Source of the DNA: Enterococcus pseudoavium NBRC 100491
GTDB taxonomy: Bacteria > Bacillota > Bacilli > Lactobacillales > Enterococcaceae
Assembly (NCBI RefSeq): GCF_001544295.1
Contig: NZ_BCQF01000011.1
Location: 1-64,000, forward strand
DNA: 64,000 bases
Reading direction: 5' to 3'
A program made the position numbers and the translations under genes. The notes below the pieces were generated by a model. The model was not told where the DNA came from, searched no databases, and was given only the letters and a program-made list of their open reading frames with translations. Positions 1 to 10,578 of the stretch are shown here, piece after piece; the first letter of the stretch is position 1, and each line of letters starts with the position of its first letter.

Positions 1-17
1 TTTTCAGACATTAGAAA

Positions 18-1247
18 TTATTTTGCATTGTTTTCAATGATCTTCACGATCACGTCAACCGCTTTTTCCATTGTTTGCAATGAAACAAATTCAAAACGAC
101 CATGCATATTTTCTGCACCCGCAAAAATATTTGGTGTAGGAATTCCCATAAATGAGATCTTAGAGCCGTCGGTACCACCACGGATTGGTTCAATGATTGG
201 TTTAACATCGACTTCTTCCATCGCACCTTTAGCAAGCTCAATCACACTCATATCTTTTTCGATGATTTCACCCATGTTGTAATATTGGTCATACATGTTG
301 ATCTCTACGCGTTCTTGATCAAATTGACTATTCATTTTTGCTTGAATGTCAGTGATCATTTGTTTGCGTGCTTCGAATTTCTCACGATCGTGATCACGAA
401 TGATATAAGTCATTTTTGCTTCTTCAACGTTTCCATCTAAAGCCAATAAGTGATAGAAACCTTGACGGCCATCAGTTTTTTCGGGACGTTCGTCTTCAGG
501 TAATTGGTTATGGAAATCAATTGCCATTTGTAAAGCATTAATCATAGTATTTTTAGCTGTCCCTGGATGGACATTTTTACCATGCATCGTGATTTCGGCT
601 TGGGCCGCACTGAATGTTTCATATTGTAATTCACCGATTGGACCACCGTCCATCGTGTAAGCGAAGTCCGCATTGAATTGTTTGACATCAAATTTATCTG
701 CACCAATCCCAATTTCTTCATCCGGACCAAAGCCGACCCGAACTTCCCCGTGTTTGATCTCAGGATGCGCGATCAAATATTCCATTGCTGTCATAATTTC
801 AGCAATTCCTGATTTATCATCAGAACCTAGCAATGTTGAGCCATCGGTTGTGATTAATGTTTGCCCTGTATAATTTTTTAAGTTAGGAAAATCTTTAACA
901 TTTAAGGTATATTTTCCATCTGCATCTAATTTAATTGTTGATTCCCCGTCATAATTTTCAACGATTTGCGGGTTAACTCCTTCAGCGTTGAAATCTGCTG
1001 TATCCATGTGAGAGATAAATCCGATAGTCCGCGCCTCTTTGTCAAGATTACTTGGCAAAGTTGCGATCACATAACCGTTACCTTCATTATAAGTAATTTC
1101 TTTCATACCGATTTCTTCTAACTCTTTCATCAGCTCATGAGCAAAAGCTACTTGTGTTTGAGTTGAAGGTGTTGTAGTACTTGTCGCATCAGAACGAGTT
1201 TCCGTTTTGACATAGTGTAAAAAACGCGGTAATAAATTTTCGTACAT
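18..1247 (-). CDS. pepT: Peptidase T (tripeptide aminopeptidase)
   Basis: This is a cytoplasmic M20B zinc exopeptidase that removes the N-terminal residue from tripeptides, the last step of peptide use in lactic acid bacteria. The 409-residue length is normal for PepT. Visible motifs are SHMDTADF near residues 79-86 (His80 and Asp82 as metal ligand and catalytic pair), LLGSDDKSG near 139-147 (bridging Asp), GPDEEIG near 174-180 (general base Glu), a TMDGG metal site near 198-202, and ENMHGRFEF near the C-terminus, which supplies the last metal His. The ATG follows an AAAGGAGAG ribosome site. The next gene upstream (Nif3 family) ends 23 bases away, so it may be cotranscribed with trmK. Function is assigned from the family and is secure. 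Confidence 0.95.
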   Translation of the reverse strand: MYENLLPRFLHYVKTETRSDATSTTTPSTQTQVAFAHELMKELEEIGMKEITYNEGNGYVIATLPSNLDKEARTIGFISHMDTADFNAEGVNPQIVENYDGESTIKLDADGKYTLNVKDFPNLKNYTGQTLITTDGSTLLGSDDKSGIAEIMTAMEYLIAHPEIKHGEVRVGFGPDEEIGIGADKFDVKQFNADFAYTMDGGPIGELQYETFSAAQAEITMHGKNVHPGTAKNTMINALQMAIDFHNQLPEDERPEKTDGRQGFYHLLALDGNVEEAKMTYIIRDHDREKFEARKQMITDIQAKMNSQFDQERVEINMYDQYYNMGEIIEKDMSVIELAKGAMEEVDVKPIIEPIRGGTDGSKISFMGIPTPNIFAGAENMHGRFEFVSLQTMEKAVDVIVKIIENNAK

Positions 1248-1270
1248 CTTACTCTCTCCTTTAGTGCTAT

Positions 1271-2386
1271 TTATTTAAATGAAAAAGGATTGGTGGACGC
1301 CTCAGACACAAAGAAATCAACGTTCCAGCCTTCTTCATTTTTCCATTGATTAAATAGAGCCACCATTTTTTCTTTACAAAGCGACTCAATATAGTGTCCT
1401 GGATCAATCACTAGCATCCCTGTCTCTTGCATATCGTGAGCGGTATGGTAATAGACATCTCCAGTAATATAAACGTCAGCATCCGCGGCCAAAGCGTTGC
1501 GGTAAAATTTCTCACCGCTACCACCGCAAATTGCGACTCGTTTTATCTGCTCTTTGGCTACTTGCGGATAAACAACCCGCAACCCCTCCAAAGCAAAGAC
1601 TTCTTTTACTTTGGCGATAAATGCTTCTGTTGGCATCGCCGTTTTTAGATTTCCAACACGGCCAATCCCATAATTTTCAGCTAAATTATCTAGCTGATAA
1701 ATATCATAAGCCGGCTCTTCATACGGGTGTGCGGCGAACATCGCTGCCACCACATCCGCCTGATTCATTTCTGGAAAAATCACTTCGATTTTGCTTTCTT
1801 GGACTTGCTCTGGCGTATTGGCTGAACCAATCGTAGGATTTGCTTGCGCAGTTGGTGTAAAGCGCCCTGTCCCGTTTACCGTAAATGAGGTTGCTTGATA
1901 ATGGCCTTGCTCCCCAGCGCCTGCTTGAGCCAGTGCTTCCCGCATTTTCTTAGCAGCGTTTTGTGGCACATAAACGGCCATTTTTTTCATCTTCACGGTA
2001 TGAGTATGAATCAAATACTCCGTATCTAAAACGCCTAATGCTTTACAGAACCAATCGTTTAGCCCATTAGGAATAATATCCATATTGGTATGAGCGGCAT
2101 AAACTGCAATGTCATGTTTGATTAAGTCAGCATACATCTTTGTCTGAACATCATCTGTGGTTAAGCGCGCAATCGGTCGAAAAATCGGCGGATGCTTGAC
2201 GATCAATAAGTCAATCTTCTTAGCAATCGCTTCGGCCACCACTGCCGGTCGAACATCTAAACTCATCATAATACGCTTCACTTCCTTGTTCAGCGTACCA
2301 ATATGCAGGCCAACGGGGTCTCCTTCTTCAGCTAGCCATTCTGGACAATATTCTTTAAAGCGTTGGATAAAATCATTCCCCTGCAT
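1271..2386 (-). CDS. Nif3-like dinuclear metal centre protein (YqfO family)
   Basis: This is a Nif3/YqfO family protein of 371 residues, the length of Bacillus YqfO. It has two Nif3 lobes split by an inserted PII/CutA-like domain of about 120 residues. Metal-site signatures are visible: KHPPIF early in the protein, AAHTNMD in the middle of the first lobe, and [11 protein letters not shown] plus DPGHYIES near the C-terminus. Members form hexameric toroids; some databases call them GTP cyclohydrolase I type 2, but the physiological substrate is unsettled. An in-frame ATG exists 24 codons upstream; I chose the ATG ending at 2386 because GGAGG lies 9 bases before it. The start overlaps the end of trmK by 14 bases, which implies translational coupling. 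Confidence 0.88.
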   Translation of the reverse strand: MQGNDFIQRFKEYCPEWLAEEGDPVGLHIGTLNKEVKRIMMSLDVRPAVVAEAIAKKIDLLIVKHPPIFRPIARLTTDDVQTKMYADLIKHDIAVYAAHTNMDIIPNGLNDWFCKALGVLDTEYLIHTHTVKMKKMAVYVPQNAAKKMREALAQAGAGEQGHYQATSFTVNGTGRFTPTAQANPTIGSANTPEQVQESKIEVIFPEMNQADVVAAMFAAHPYEEPAYDIYQLDNLAENYGIGRVGNLKTAMPTEAFIAKVKEVFALEGLRVVYPQVAKEQIKRVAICGGSGEKFYRNALAADADVYITGDVYYHTAHDMQETGMLVIDPGHYIESLCKEKMVALFNQWKNEEGWNVDFFVSEASTNPFSFK

Positions 2387-3086
2387 CCGCAAGTACCTCC
2401 TTGATCCATACAATTTCCTCTGTGACTGCTTCAATTTTTTCAGCGACGTCTTGATCACTTTGGTGCAAACTAGCTAAGATACGTTCACTTTTGGCTAGTT
2501 TGTGCTGCCATTTTTCAATAAAAATCGGATTTTTTTCCTGCATTAACTGAGGTCCGAAAAAGAGATCCTTGGCTGAATACTCTGGTGTAGTCAATGCTTT
2601 TTCAGCAACGATCAACTCATAAATCTTATTATTCTCGGCGATGATTGCTTCCGCAACGATCGTATAGTTTTCAACAAATAACCATTGACGTAATTGGCGC
2701 TCTCCGACATTGGGCTGTAAGATCAGCCGCTCTTTGCCAGATAACCGATTTTTTTCCTTGCCTCGTTGTAAAATATCGCGGATTAATACGCCGCCCATTC
2801 CACAAATGGTTATCGCAGATATTTCATCAGCTAATTCCACGGCTTCCAGTCCATCAGCTAAACGGACATCAATTTTATTTTCTAAACCATTTTTTGCCAC
2901 TTGCTTTTGAGCGGATTTATACGGACCAATGACTACCTCACCCGCAATCCCGTATGAAATTTTATTTTGCAACATCAAAGCTACCGGTAAATAGGCATGG
3001 TCAGAGCCAATATCAGCCAACCGAGCACCTTGTGGGACATATTCCGCTGCTTTTTGTAAACGAAGAGATAAATCTTTTGCGTTCAT
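2373..3086 (-). CDS. trmK: tRNA (adenine(22)-N1)-methyltransferase TrmK
   Basis: This is a class I SAM-dependent methyltransferase of 237 residues that makes m1A22 in tRNA. The N-terminal Rossmann fold shows the SAM loop ADIGSDHAYLP near residues 25-35 and the characteristic CGMGG segment near 95-99. The C-terminal part is predicted helical, as in the YqfN family. A gene pair of trmK with a Nif3 protein is conserved across Firmicutes, and here the two overlap. An AGGATG-type ribosome site precedes the ATG. The gene starts just downstream of the dnaI terminator, so it probably begins its own transcription unit with the Nif3 gene and perhaps pepT. Confidence 0.9.
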   Translation of the reverse strand: MNAKDLSLRLQKAAEYVPQGARLADIGSDHAYLPVALMLQNKISYGIAGEVVIGPYKSAQKQVAKNGLENKIDVRLADGLEAVELADEISAITICGMGGVLIRDILQRGKEKNRLSGKERLILQPNVGERQLRQWLFVENYTIVAEAIIAENNKIYELIVAEKALTTPEYSAKDLFFGPQLMQEKNPIFIEKWQHKLAKSERILASLHQSDQDVAEKIEAVTEEIVWIKEVLADAGE

Positions 3087-3121
3087 TTTTTCACATCCTA
3101 GAAGTTATTATAGCACTACTT

Positions 3122-3173
3122 AAAAAAAGCGCCCCTAAAAAAGTGCTAAATGACAGCGCTTTTTAATAGGGCG
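3122..3173 (-). terminator. Terminator after dnaB-dnaI
   Basis: A long imperfect stem pairs CGCCCCTAAAAAAGTGCT with its near complement 30 bases away. It is flanked by A-runs on the left and T-runs on the right, so it can stop transcription from either strand. It lies between the end of dnaI and the start of trmK. Confidence 0.8.
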
Positions 3174-3203
3174 TTTGTTTTTTTCTAACAATTTTTTCGT
3201 TTT

Positions 3204-4130
3204 TTAACCATTTCGGCGATTTTCACCAATCAGCCAAATCTCTTTGCTTAAATAACGAATCCGTTCCATAATCCGTTTGGCTTTGAGCGGTTCTTCATCG
3301 CCTCTTTGTGTAACGGCTAAATGCTGCTCCAGTTGATCCATATTAAAGTTTGAGGAAAAGAAAGTTGGTAGCTGCTCTTGCATCCGATATTGCAAAATAA
3401 CGCCTAAAACTTCATCGCGAATCCAGGCACTCATGGAATCAGCACCGATATCATCAATCATCAAAACAGGTGAACGTTTTACCTCATCTAGTTTTGGTCC
3501 AACTTTATCATTGGAGATAGCCTGCTTCATTTCACCGGCAAAGGTTGGAAAATGCAGCAAGGTCGTTTGGAAACCTTTGACTGCCAGCTCATGGGCCACT
3601 GCACCAAGCAAATATGTCTTACCGACTCCAAAATCACCCACTAAATAAAGTGCTTTGAGAAAAGCTTTAGGGTTTGCCTCATATTGATTAATAAAATCTA
3701 GCGAGGCTTCCAGCGCTTCGCTACGACCAGAGGTCACTTCAAATGTACGGATCGAGGCTTTCCGAATATCTTTTGGCATATCCAAAGAATTTACGCGGTT
3801 GCGAATTTCCTCTTCCCGTTTTAAGCGCAGTAATTCATCGGTCGGAACATACGTTACATCGATAAAATGAAAATTTAAACTTAATTGTGGCTCATATCCT
3901 GGAGCAATCATCGTTGGATCATCCGCTAGAAATTTTTTCTTTTCTTGTACAAATTCATACAATTTTGCGAATGATTTCTCGATATCTGCTTGAGTCAATT
4001 TTTCTTTATGCTCTTCAATAAACTGACGAACTGCTGGATCGGCTAAAACCTCTTCCATCATTTGGCGGTAACGACCGTCGACCCCGCGACTTTTAATGAT
4101 TCGGTTTAATTCTTTTCCTACATCTTCCAT
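3204..4130 (-). CDS. dnaI: Primosomal protein DnaI (helicase loader)
   Basis: DnaI is an AAA+ ATPase that loads the replicative helicase during initiation and restart. The 308-residue protein has an N-terminal helicase-binding domain (about 1-100) and a DnaC-like ATPase core with Walker A GDFGVGKT at 165-172 and Walker B LMIDDIG at 223-229. Its start overlaps the dnaB stop by one base in a TAATG junction, so the two are translationally coupled. The pairing with dnaB and nrdR is typical of Firmicutes. Confidence 0.93.
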   Translation of the reverse strand: MEDVGKELNRIIKSRGVDGRYRQMMEEVLADPAVRQFIEEHKEKLTQADIEKSFAKLYEFVQEKKKFLADDPTMIAPGYEPQLSLNFHFIDVTYVPTDELLRLKREEEIRNRVNSLDMPKDIRKASIRTFEVTSGRSEALEASLDFINQYEANPKAFLKALYLVGDFGVGKTYLLGAVAHELAVKGFQTTLLHFPTFAGEMKQAISNDKVGPKLDEVKRSPVLMIDDIGADSMSAWIRDEVLGVILQYRMQEQLPTFFSSNFNMDQLEQHLAVTQRGDEEPLKAKRIMERIRYLSKEIWLIGENRRNG

Positions 4131-5443
4131 TAATCGTCACCTTCTTTACTTAAATATTCCGCTAGCTTGCGGTTCAATTCTGCTTCTTTTTCTGGCGAGA
4201 GCTTAGTTTCTTTCGGCGGTTGCTTAATATGTTCAGGCAAAAGCTCTTTACGGCCTCCACGTTTTTGATAACTTGGTCGACTTGTTTGAGGTTTACGAAC
4301 TAATTTTTGATTATTTTCCCGTACATGAGCAATCGCAGCTTCTGGTGTGTTTATTTTCTTTTGAGCCCAGTCATTGGCGATCGCATTTAAGTAATTCGCA
4401 TTGATTACGGCTTGATTTTGGATCACTAAAATGTAATTGATAATAATATTAATGACACTTTTGGGAATTAGATTCCGACCAATCAACTCTTCCAACAGAC
4501 GAACCTCGGTATTGGTCTCGAAGCCGCCCTTTTCTCGCTTAATCGCACGTAAAAAAGTAACTGGAGCAATTTTTTTGCTTTGTTCAATAATCTCCCGCTC
4601 TTGGGCTGAAAAGTCAGCATTTACCGGTGCATTTTTAGGCACGGCATCCACTGGCGGTGCCGCGACCGTTTTAGGCCGTTTTTCCTTATTAATTAGTTGA
4701 CGTAGGTAGGTGAAATTTAACCCGGAATTTTCACCGGCAGCCGCTTTTGCGACATATTCGGCTAGATCCAATTCGTTTAGTCCATAAAGCGTTTGAAAAG
4801 TTTTCAGCTTTTCCCGCTCTTCCACGCTCAAAATCAAATTGAACCGTTTCAGCTGCTGTGTGAATAAAGACCAATCAAAATCAGATTTATCGGCAAATTC
4901 CTCTTGGGTCTTATCTAAAATTTCACTTTGACTGGCAAAAGCACGCTCGTCTAAACGATAAACTTCTCGAAAACGTTTGGTAATATTTTTAGCCGTTCCC
5001 TTATCGAAACTTTTCGGCTTAAATCGCTGGACTAATCGCTCGTAACGCCGTTTCCCTACTTTATCCATTAACAAGTAGGCCATTAACGGATCTTGGAAAA
5101 ATTTCTCAGGCAGCAGAGGATTTCTTAGCTGATAAATCAAACTCAGCCCTAATTCGCTATCGTTTTTTTGATAGCTCTCCAGTAGACCAATACCTTCTAG
5201 CTGCTCACGCGCTTTGATTAAATTCATTAAACCGGTATCGATTGCCGCTAATAGATCCGTATGCATCAAGCTGGGGCTTTTCCCCTCTAAAGTAATATCA
5301 CTTACGAGTGTCAGATACAGACTTAATGCACTGCTACCGATCATTGGCTGGTATAAATAAAGCAACGCATCTTGCTCACTTTGATCAAGTTGTGGCTTAC
5401 CATAAACCATATAAAAAGTACTGGGTTTTAGTTCATCTGCCAC
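4130..5443 (-). CDS. dnaB: Replication initiation and membrane attachment protein DnaB
   Basis: This is the Firmicute DnaB, unrelated to the E. coli helicase of that name. It works with DnaD and DnaI to load helicase at the origin and at stalled forks. The 437-residue protein has an N-terminal winged-helix region and a C-terminal DnaD/DnaB2 domain (about 330-390) ending in a basic tail. The start codon is GTG, placed 6 bases after an AGGAGG site. It is coupled to dnaI downstream and lies about 100 bases from the end of nrdR upstream. Confidence 0.88.
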   Translation of the reverse strand: MADELKPSTFYMVYGKPQLDQSEQDALLYLYQPMIGSSALSLYLTLVSDITLEGKSPSLMHTDLLAAIDTGLMNLIKAREQLEGIGLLESYQKNDSELGLSLIYQLRNPLLPEKFFQDPLMAYLLMDKVGKRRYERLVQRFKPKSFDKGTAKNITKRFREVYRLDERAFASQSEILDKTQEEFADKSDFDWSLFTQQLKRFNLILSVEEREKLKTFQTLYGLNELDLAEYVAKAAAGENSGLNFTYLRQLINKEKRPKTVAAPPVDAVPKNAPVNADFSAQEREIIEQSKKIAPVTFLRAIKREKGGFETNTEVRLLEELIGRNLIPKSVINIIINYILVIQNQAVINANYLNAIANDWAQKKINTPEAAIAHVRENNQKLVRKPQTSRPSYQKRGGRKELLPEHIKQPPKETKLSPEKEAELNRKLAEYLSKEGDD

Positions 5444-5547
5444 GGATAGGCCTCCTAATTTCTTTACTAAACAATTCTTTTCATTAAAACGCTAGCCGCT
5501 GGACTAGTTATCGGCTCTTTTACTGATAGCCCGGCAAACTCATTTTG

Positions 5548-6021
5548 CTATTCTTCCTCAGTTGTTTTCGCTTTATCAACAATCTCTTGCAATTCCTTCA
5601 AGAAGACTGACATATCTTTAAACTGGCGATAGACACTGGCAAAACGAATATAAGCAATCTCATCGACATCCATCAAATCTTCCATGACAAATTCACCAAT
5701 TTGGCTAGTCATCACTTCATTTTCGCCCATACTGCGGACTCTGTTTTCGACATGATCAACGATCTGTTCCATCTGCTCCATGGCTACCGGACGTTTTTCG
5801 GCAGAACGAATCAAGCCCCGCAAAATTTTGTCACGACTAAATTCTTCCCGATCACCGTTACGTTTAACTACTAATAAAGGTGCTGCCTCGATCCGCTCAA
5901 AAGTTGTAAAACGAAAACCGCAGCTCTCACACTCTCTTCGACGGCGAATTGCCCGCCCATCATCAGTTTGTCGACTATCGATCACTCGAGAATTATTATG
6001 ATTACATCTTGGACAACGCAT
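5548..6021 (-). CDS. nrdR: Transcriptional repressor NrdR
   Basis: NrdR represses ribonucleotide reductase operons by binding NrdR boxes and senses ATP and dATP through an ATP-cone. The 157-residue protein shows a zinc ribbon with Cys3, Cys6, Cys31 and Cys34, followed by the ATP-cone starting near [11 protein letters not shown] (about 52-62). Length and motifs fit the family exactly. A GTAGGTG ribosome site precedes the ATG. It is the first gene of the nrdR-dnaB-dnaI unit. I did not find a convincing NrdR box inside this window. Confidence 0.95.
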   Translation of the reverse strand: MRCPRCNHNNSRVIDSRQTDDGRAIRRRRECESCGFRFTTFERIEAAPLLVVKRNGDREEFSRDKILRGLIRSAEKRPVAMEQMEQIVDHVENRVRSMGENEVMTSQIGEFVMEDLMDVDEIAYIRFASVYRQFKDMSVFLKELQEIVDKAKTTEEE

Positions 6022-6161
6022 AATTTCACCTACTCTTCCTTACTATCTTTACATTTACACTTTTCTATTGAAAAGCCAACTATCAGCTAATTTTTTTAAA
6101 TTTAGTAAACAATAAAAATTTATTTGTATATATAACATGAGTTTACCATAACCAGCTAGCT

Positions 6162-6188
6162 AAAAAAAGCGTCGTAATACTACGACGC
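6162..6188 (-). terminator. Terminator after polA-mutM-coaE
   Basis: A perfect 8-bp stem (GCGTCGTA with TACGACGC, loop ATAC) is followed on the minus strand by seven T residues. It lies just past the coaE stop codon. Confidence 0.9.
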
Positions 6189-6195
6189 AGATTCT

Positions 6196-6795
6196 TTAAG
6201 AAACAAATTTATTTTTTTTCAACCAAGTTTGGACTTGCTGGCGAGTCCTTTCTGACGACCCACAATTATCAAACAGCAGATCCGCTCTTTTTTTCTTCTC
6301 CTCTAATGAAAGCTGGCTGTTGATTCGTTCTAAAGCCGCCTCTTCAGTCAAATGATTTCTAGCCATCAAACGTTGCAACTGAATTTCTGGCGTAACATAA
6401 ACGACTGCCACTTCATCCATCAGACCCTCATAATGCCCTTCATATAAGAGCGGGATATCTGCGATGACCAAGCTGCTGTTCGTTTTGGCTATTTCTATTT
6501 GAGTGACAATCTCATTGCGGATAAAGGCATCCAGCGTCTGATTCAGTAACTGTCGTTTCGCTTCATCATGAAAAATCAAATCGCCTAGTTTCTTACGATC
6601 CAAATATCCGTCATCCTGGATTATTTCAGAACCAAAGTTTTTTTCGAGCGCTCGCAGGCCTGCCGTTCCCGGCTCAACGACTTGGCGAGCAACTATATCC
6701 CCATCAACGATTGGAAATCCTTCTGCTCTAAAAAAAGCTACCACTGTCGATTTTCCGCTGGCGATTCCACCAGTAATTCCTAAAACAAAACTCAT
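6196..6795 (-). CDS. coaE: Dephospho-CoA kinase
   Basis: CoaE phosphorylates dephospho-CoA in the last step of coenzyme A synthesis. The protein has 199 residues. The P-loop GITGGIASGKST lies at residues 6-17. The open frame extends 32 codons further upstream into mutM, but the start used here is the ATG ending at 6795, because an AAGGTG site precedes it and homologues begin right before the P-loop. Only two bases separate it from the mutM stop. Confidence 0.93.
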   Translation of the reverse strand: MSFVLGITGGIASGKSTVVAFFRAEGFPIVDGDIVARQVVEPGTAGLRALEKNFGSEIIQDDGYLDRKKLGDLIFHDEAKRQLLNQTLDAFIRNEIVTQIEIAKTNSSLVIADIPLLYEGHYEGLMDEVAVVYVTPEIQLQRLMARNHLTEEAALERINSQLSLEEKKKRADLLFDNCGSSERTRQQVQTWLKKNKFVS

Positions 6796-6797
6796 TT

Positions 6798-7631
6798 TTA
6801 CACCTTCTTCAATTTTTGACAATGGGGACAGAGGTGCGTTCCCCGTTGAGCAACTTTGATCTTGATAATCGGCGTCCCACAGCGGGGACAAGGTTTACCA
6901 GTTTGACCGTAAACTTGTAATTCCTGTTGAAAATGGCCCGCTTCACCTAAAGCATTCAAATACGTTCGAATCGTCGTGCCGCCAGCTGCTTTGGCCTTTT
7001 CAATGACTACAATGATTGCTTCCCGTAGTTTCCGGACCCTTTGGCTGCTTAGGGTATTGGCCGGTTGTTCTGGATGGATTTTAGCTAACCACAATACTTC
7101 ATCCACGTAGATATTACCTAGGCCGGCGACAACTTTTTGATTTAGCAATAATGGCTTAATCATGGTAGCCGACTTTTTCAGTTGGAGCTTGAAGTCTGTT
7201 AAATCAAAAGTTTCCTCGGTTGGTTCAGGTCCTAGTTGCAATAATCCCTTATAATTTTTAGCCGTACCTTTTTTTAATAAGGCCATTCGACCAAATTTTC
7301 GTACATCGTGATAAATCAATTCTGAGCCATCAGTAAAAATAAAACGGATGTGACTGTGTTTATCCAAAGGGGTTGCTTCTTTGAAAAACTCGTATTTTCC
7401 TTCCATCCGCAAATGAGAAACCAGCTCGTAATGAGTGAAGTGAAAAATCAAATATTTTCCCCGTCGATCCACCGTTTCAAGCGTTTCCCCGACTAGTTGT
7501 TGTTGGAAACGTTCTACTTCAGGAAATTCAACGATACGCGGCCAATAGACCTCAACTTTTGCGATTGTCTTCCCTTTGACCAACGAAACCAGCCCTTTTC
7601 TGACAGTTTCAACTTCTGGTAATTCCGGCAT
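6798..7631 (-). CDS. mutM: Formamidopyrimidine-DNA glycosylase
   Basis: MutM (Fpg) excises 8-oxoguanine and formamidopyrimidines and nicks the abasic site. The invariant N-terminus MPELPE is present; Pro2, exposed after Met removal, is the catalytic nucleophile, which fixes the start at the ATG ending at 7631 and not at the GTG three codons upstream. A helix-two-turn-helix and a C-terminal zinc finger with two CPxC-type pairs (CPRC and CPHC) are visible. Length is 277 residues. It sits between polA and coaE, a common repair/replication arrangement in this order. Confidence 0.95.
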   Translation of the reverse strand: MPELPEVETVRKGLVSLVKGKTIAKVEVYWPRIVEFPEVERFQQQLVGETLETVDRRGKYLIFHFTHYELVSHLRMEGKYEFFKEATPLDKHSHIRFIFTDGSELIYHDVRKFGRMALLKKGTAKNYKGLLQLGPEPTEETFDLTDFKLQLKKSATMIKPLLLNQKVVAGLGNIYVDEVLWLAKIHPEQPANTLSSQRVRKLREAIIVVIEKAKAAGGTTIRTYLNALGEAGHFQQELQVYGQTGKPCPRCGTPIIKIKVAQRGTHLCPHCQKLKKV

Positions 7632-7699
7632 ATCCTTCACTCCTAATTTAACTTAACTCAGCTATTTCAGCTGAAAATCAATCGTCTATTTTGCTTTGA

Positions 7700-7737
7700 A
7701 AAAACGGGTATGACAATCCCCTTGCCACACCCCGTTT
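7700..7737 (-). terminator. Stem-loop between polA and mutM
   Basis: AAACGGG with a one-base bulge pairs with CCCGTTT across a 14-base loop, and a run of T residues follows on the minus strand. It may attenuate polA read-through into mutM. Imperfect pairing lowers the confidence. Confidence 0.5.
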
Positions 7738-7740
7738 ATA

Positions 7741-10380
7741 TTATTTTGCTTCATACCAGGTTTTACCCCAGCTACTATCCGTTACTAAAGGTACATCTAA
7801 ATGAACTGTATTTTCCATGACTTCTTTGACTAGTTGATCTAATTGTGCTAATTCGCTTTCAGGCACTTCGAAAACCAATTCATCATGCACTTGTAAAAGC
7901 ATTGTTGCTTGCAAATTCTCTTCTTTTAAACGTTTGGCCATTTCGATCATTGCTAGTTTTAAGATGTCCGCAGCACTTCCTTGAATTGGCGTATTGATTG
8001 CCGTACGTTCCGCAAATGAACGTAAATTATAATTACGCGCATTGATGTCTGGCAAATAACGCCGACGATTATAGAGCGTAGCAGAATACCCTTTATCTTT
8101 GGCTTCTCGAACACTTTCTTCCATATAACGTTTGACATCCGGATAATTTTCAAAATACGTATCGATGTATTCTTGAGCTGCTTTCCGGCTGATTCCTAAA
8201 TTCTGTGACAATCCATAATCAGAAATTCCGTAAACAATCCCAAAATTAACCGCTTTGGCATTGCGGCGCATATTCGGCGTCACTTCATCTTCTGTTACAT
8301 TAAAGACACGCATCGCCGTACTCGTATGAATATCCATCCCATCTCGGAACGCTTGCTTCAAATGCTCATCACCTGAAATATGGGCCAAGACCCGTAATTC
8401 AATCTGGGAATAGTCCGAAGAATAGATTAACCAATTTTCCGCTCGGGGAACGAAAGCTTGACGAATCTTGCGGCCTTCTTCTAAGCGAATCGGAATATTT
8501 TGTAAGTTGGGATCGACTGAACTCAAACGACCGGTTTGCGTTAAGGTTTGAATATAACGGGTATGGATTTTATTGTCACTTTGAATCACTTTTAGTAATC
8601 CTTCCACATAAGTCGATTGAATTTTAGCGATTTGACGATAGCTCAAAATATCTTCAACGATCGGAGCCTGCTCACGCAATTGTTCTAGCACATCGACTGC
8701 CGTTGAATAGCCCGTCTTTGTTTTTTTGATAACCGGTAGCTTCATTTTTTCAAATAAAATTACGCCCAATTGTTTGGGTGAATTAATATTAAACTCTTCG
8801 CCGGCTTCTTGGTAAATCTTCTGTTCGATCTCTTGTAGACGTTTTGAAAATTCACCCCGCATTGATTGTAGTGTCTGGGCATTAACGGTGATTCCGGCAA
8901 TCTCCATTTCAGCTAAAATCCGAGAAAGTGGTAGCTCCATTTGATAGAATAGATCATCTTGCTGCTTTTTTTCTAACTCTTTTTCCAATTTATCATTTAA
9001 GAAATGGATGGCTTTGATCTTACGGGCTAAATGCCCGAAGAACAGTCCCTCATCTTCGGGTAACCCTTTTTTAGCACCCTTTCCATAAACCTGTTCATCG
9101 GTTTGAATTTCGGTATAACCATAATATTGAGCGACTCCCGCAATGTCATTGCTGTTGTCATTGGTATCTAATAGATAGGCCGCCAATAAAACATCAAAGT
9201 TGATTCCTTCCGTTTTGGTAATGTAACGATTTAATGCTACGTATGTCCGTTTTGCATCATAGACTTTTTTACCGTTGGCGCTTTCTAACCATTTTTTGAA
9301 TTCTGGATTGTCAAATAAAGCCAGATCATTGGTGACATAAATTTTATCTTTTGAACCCCAAGCAACACCGACGATATCTGACAGATGGTAATTATCTTCT
9401 AACATCTCCACGTATAGAGCCGCATCCGTACTAAACATCTCAGCAGTAAATTCATTGACAACTTGATAGTTGATTTCTTCCAGCTCGACTTCCTCTTCTT
9501 CCACATTCAACTTGCTCAAAAAACCTTTGAAGTCCATCTCTTTAAAAAAGGGAATCAGTTTGTCTAAATCTTTTCCTTGATAGATCAATTCGTCGAGAGA
9601 AATATCGACTGGAGCATCTAACTTAATTGTCGCCAACTCTTTTGATAAAAAGGCCTGTTCTTTATCATTGATCAGGTTTTCTTTCATTTTACTTTTCTTC
9701 AATTCATCGATATGGTCATAGACACCTTCAACGCTGCCGAATTGTTTTAATAATTTAATCGCTGTTTTTTCGCCAACCTTGGTTACGCCTGGGTAATTGT
9801 CAGAGGTATCGCCAGCTAGGCCTTTCATGTCGATGATTTGCTTTGGTGTCAAGCCATCATATTTCTCTGCTACATGTTCTGGCGTATAAGATTCAATCTC
9901 GCTGACTCCTTTAACAGTGATATCAACTTTGACCTGATCTGTCGTTAATTGCGTCAAATCACGATCGCCGGATAAAACAACGACCTCAAAACCTTGATCA
10001 GCCGCTCGTTTGGCTAAAGTCCCAATGATATCGTCAGCTTCATAGTTATCCAACTCATAGTGTTTGACTCCCAATCCTTCTAGCAATTCTCGCAAATAGG
10101 GCATCTGCTCACGAAATTCACCCGGTGTTTTTGAACGCCCCCCTTTATATTCAGAATACATTGCTGTCCGAAACGTCGTATTTCCAGCATCAAACGCCAC
10201 TAACACGTGTGTCGGTTTTTCCCGTTCCATCACATTTTCAAACATATTGTTAAAGGCGTAGATTGCATTCGTATGGAGCCCATTTTTATTTTTAAACCGC
10301 TCTAAAGAATTGTGCAGGGCAAAAAAAGCACGGAAAGCGACACTGTTTCCGTCTACTAATAATAATTTATTCTCACTCAT
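7741..10380 (-). CDS. polA: DNA polymerase I
   Basis: This is the 879-residue housekeeping Pol I for Okazaki fragment processing and repair. The 5'-3' exonuclease domain is N-terminal (about 1-290). The middle domain is a 3'-5' exonuclease fold that appears inactive: the segment that should carry the DxE metal ligands reads LYVEMLEDNY. The polymerase domain shows motif A (DYSQIELRVL, near 655-665), motif B (RRNAKAVNFGIVYG, near 705-720) and motif C (VHDELVFEV, near 830). AGGAG precedes the ATG. Compare the separate phage family A polymerase at 59336-61273, which keeps exonuclease residues. Confidence 0.96.
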   Translation of the reverse strand: MSENKLLLVDGNSVAFRAFFALHNSLERFKNKNGLHTNAIYAFNNMFENVMEREKPTHVLVAFDAGNTTFRTAMYSEYKGGRSKTPGEFREQMPYLRELLEGLGVKHYELDNYEADDIIGTLAKRAADQGFEVVVLSGDRDLTQLTTDQVKVDITVKGVSEIESYTPEHVAEKYDGLTPKQIIDMKGLAGDTSDNYPGVTKVGEKTAIKLLKQFGSVEGVYDHIDELKKSKMKENLINDKEQAFLSKELATIKLDAPVDISLDELIYQGKDLDKLIPFFKEMDFKGFLSKLNVEEEEVELEEINYQVVNEFTAEMFSTDAALYVEMLEDNYHLSDIVGVAWGSKDKIYVTNDLALFDNPEFKKWLESANGKKVYDAKRTYVALNRYITKTEGINFDVLLAAYLLDTNDNSNDIAGVAQYYGYTEIQTDEQVYGKGAKKGLPEDEGLFFGHLARKIKAIHFLNDKLEKELEKKQQDDLFYQMELPLSRILAEMEIAGITVNAQTLQSMRGEFSKRLQEIEQKIYQEAGEEFNINSPKQLGVILFEKMKLPVIKKTKTGYSTAVDVLEQLREQAPIVEDILSYRQIAKIQSTYVEGLLKVIQSDNKIHTRYIQTLTQTGRLSSVDPNLQNIPIRLEEGRKIRQAFVPRAENWLIYSSDYSQIELRVLAHISGDEHLKQAFRDGMDIHTSTAMRVFNVTEDEVTPNMRRNAKAVNFGIVYGISDYGLSQNLGISRKAAQEYIDTYFENYPDVKRYMEESVREAKDKGYSATLYNRRRYLPDINARNYNLRSFAERTAINTPIQGSAADILKLAMIEMAKRLKEENLQATMLLQVHDELVFEVPESELAQLDQLVKEVMENTVHLDVPLVTDSSWGKTWYEAK

Positions 10381-10578
10381 GACTTCGACTCCTAGTTCGT
10401 ATTAAGATATTTTTATAGAAAGTTGCCTTTTAGCGATCATGCTATTTTTTTATAGAATTCAACAAAGATTGCCAGCCATCATTACTCTCATTTAAGCAAA
10501 CTTGGCTACTTCACGTTTCATTTTAACAAAGTATCAAGTGAAATGAAAAGAATGAACCTGATTTTCCACTTAAAAGCG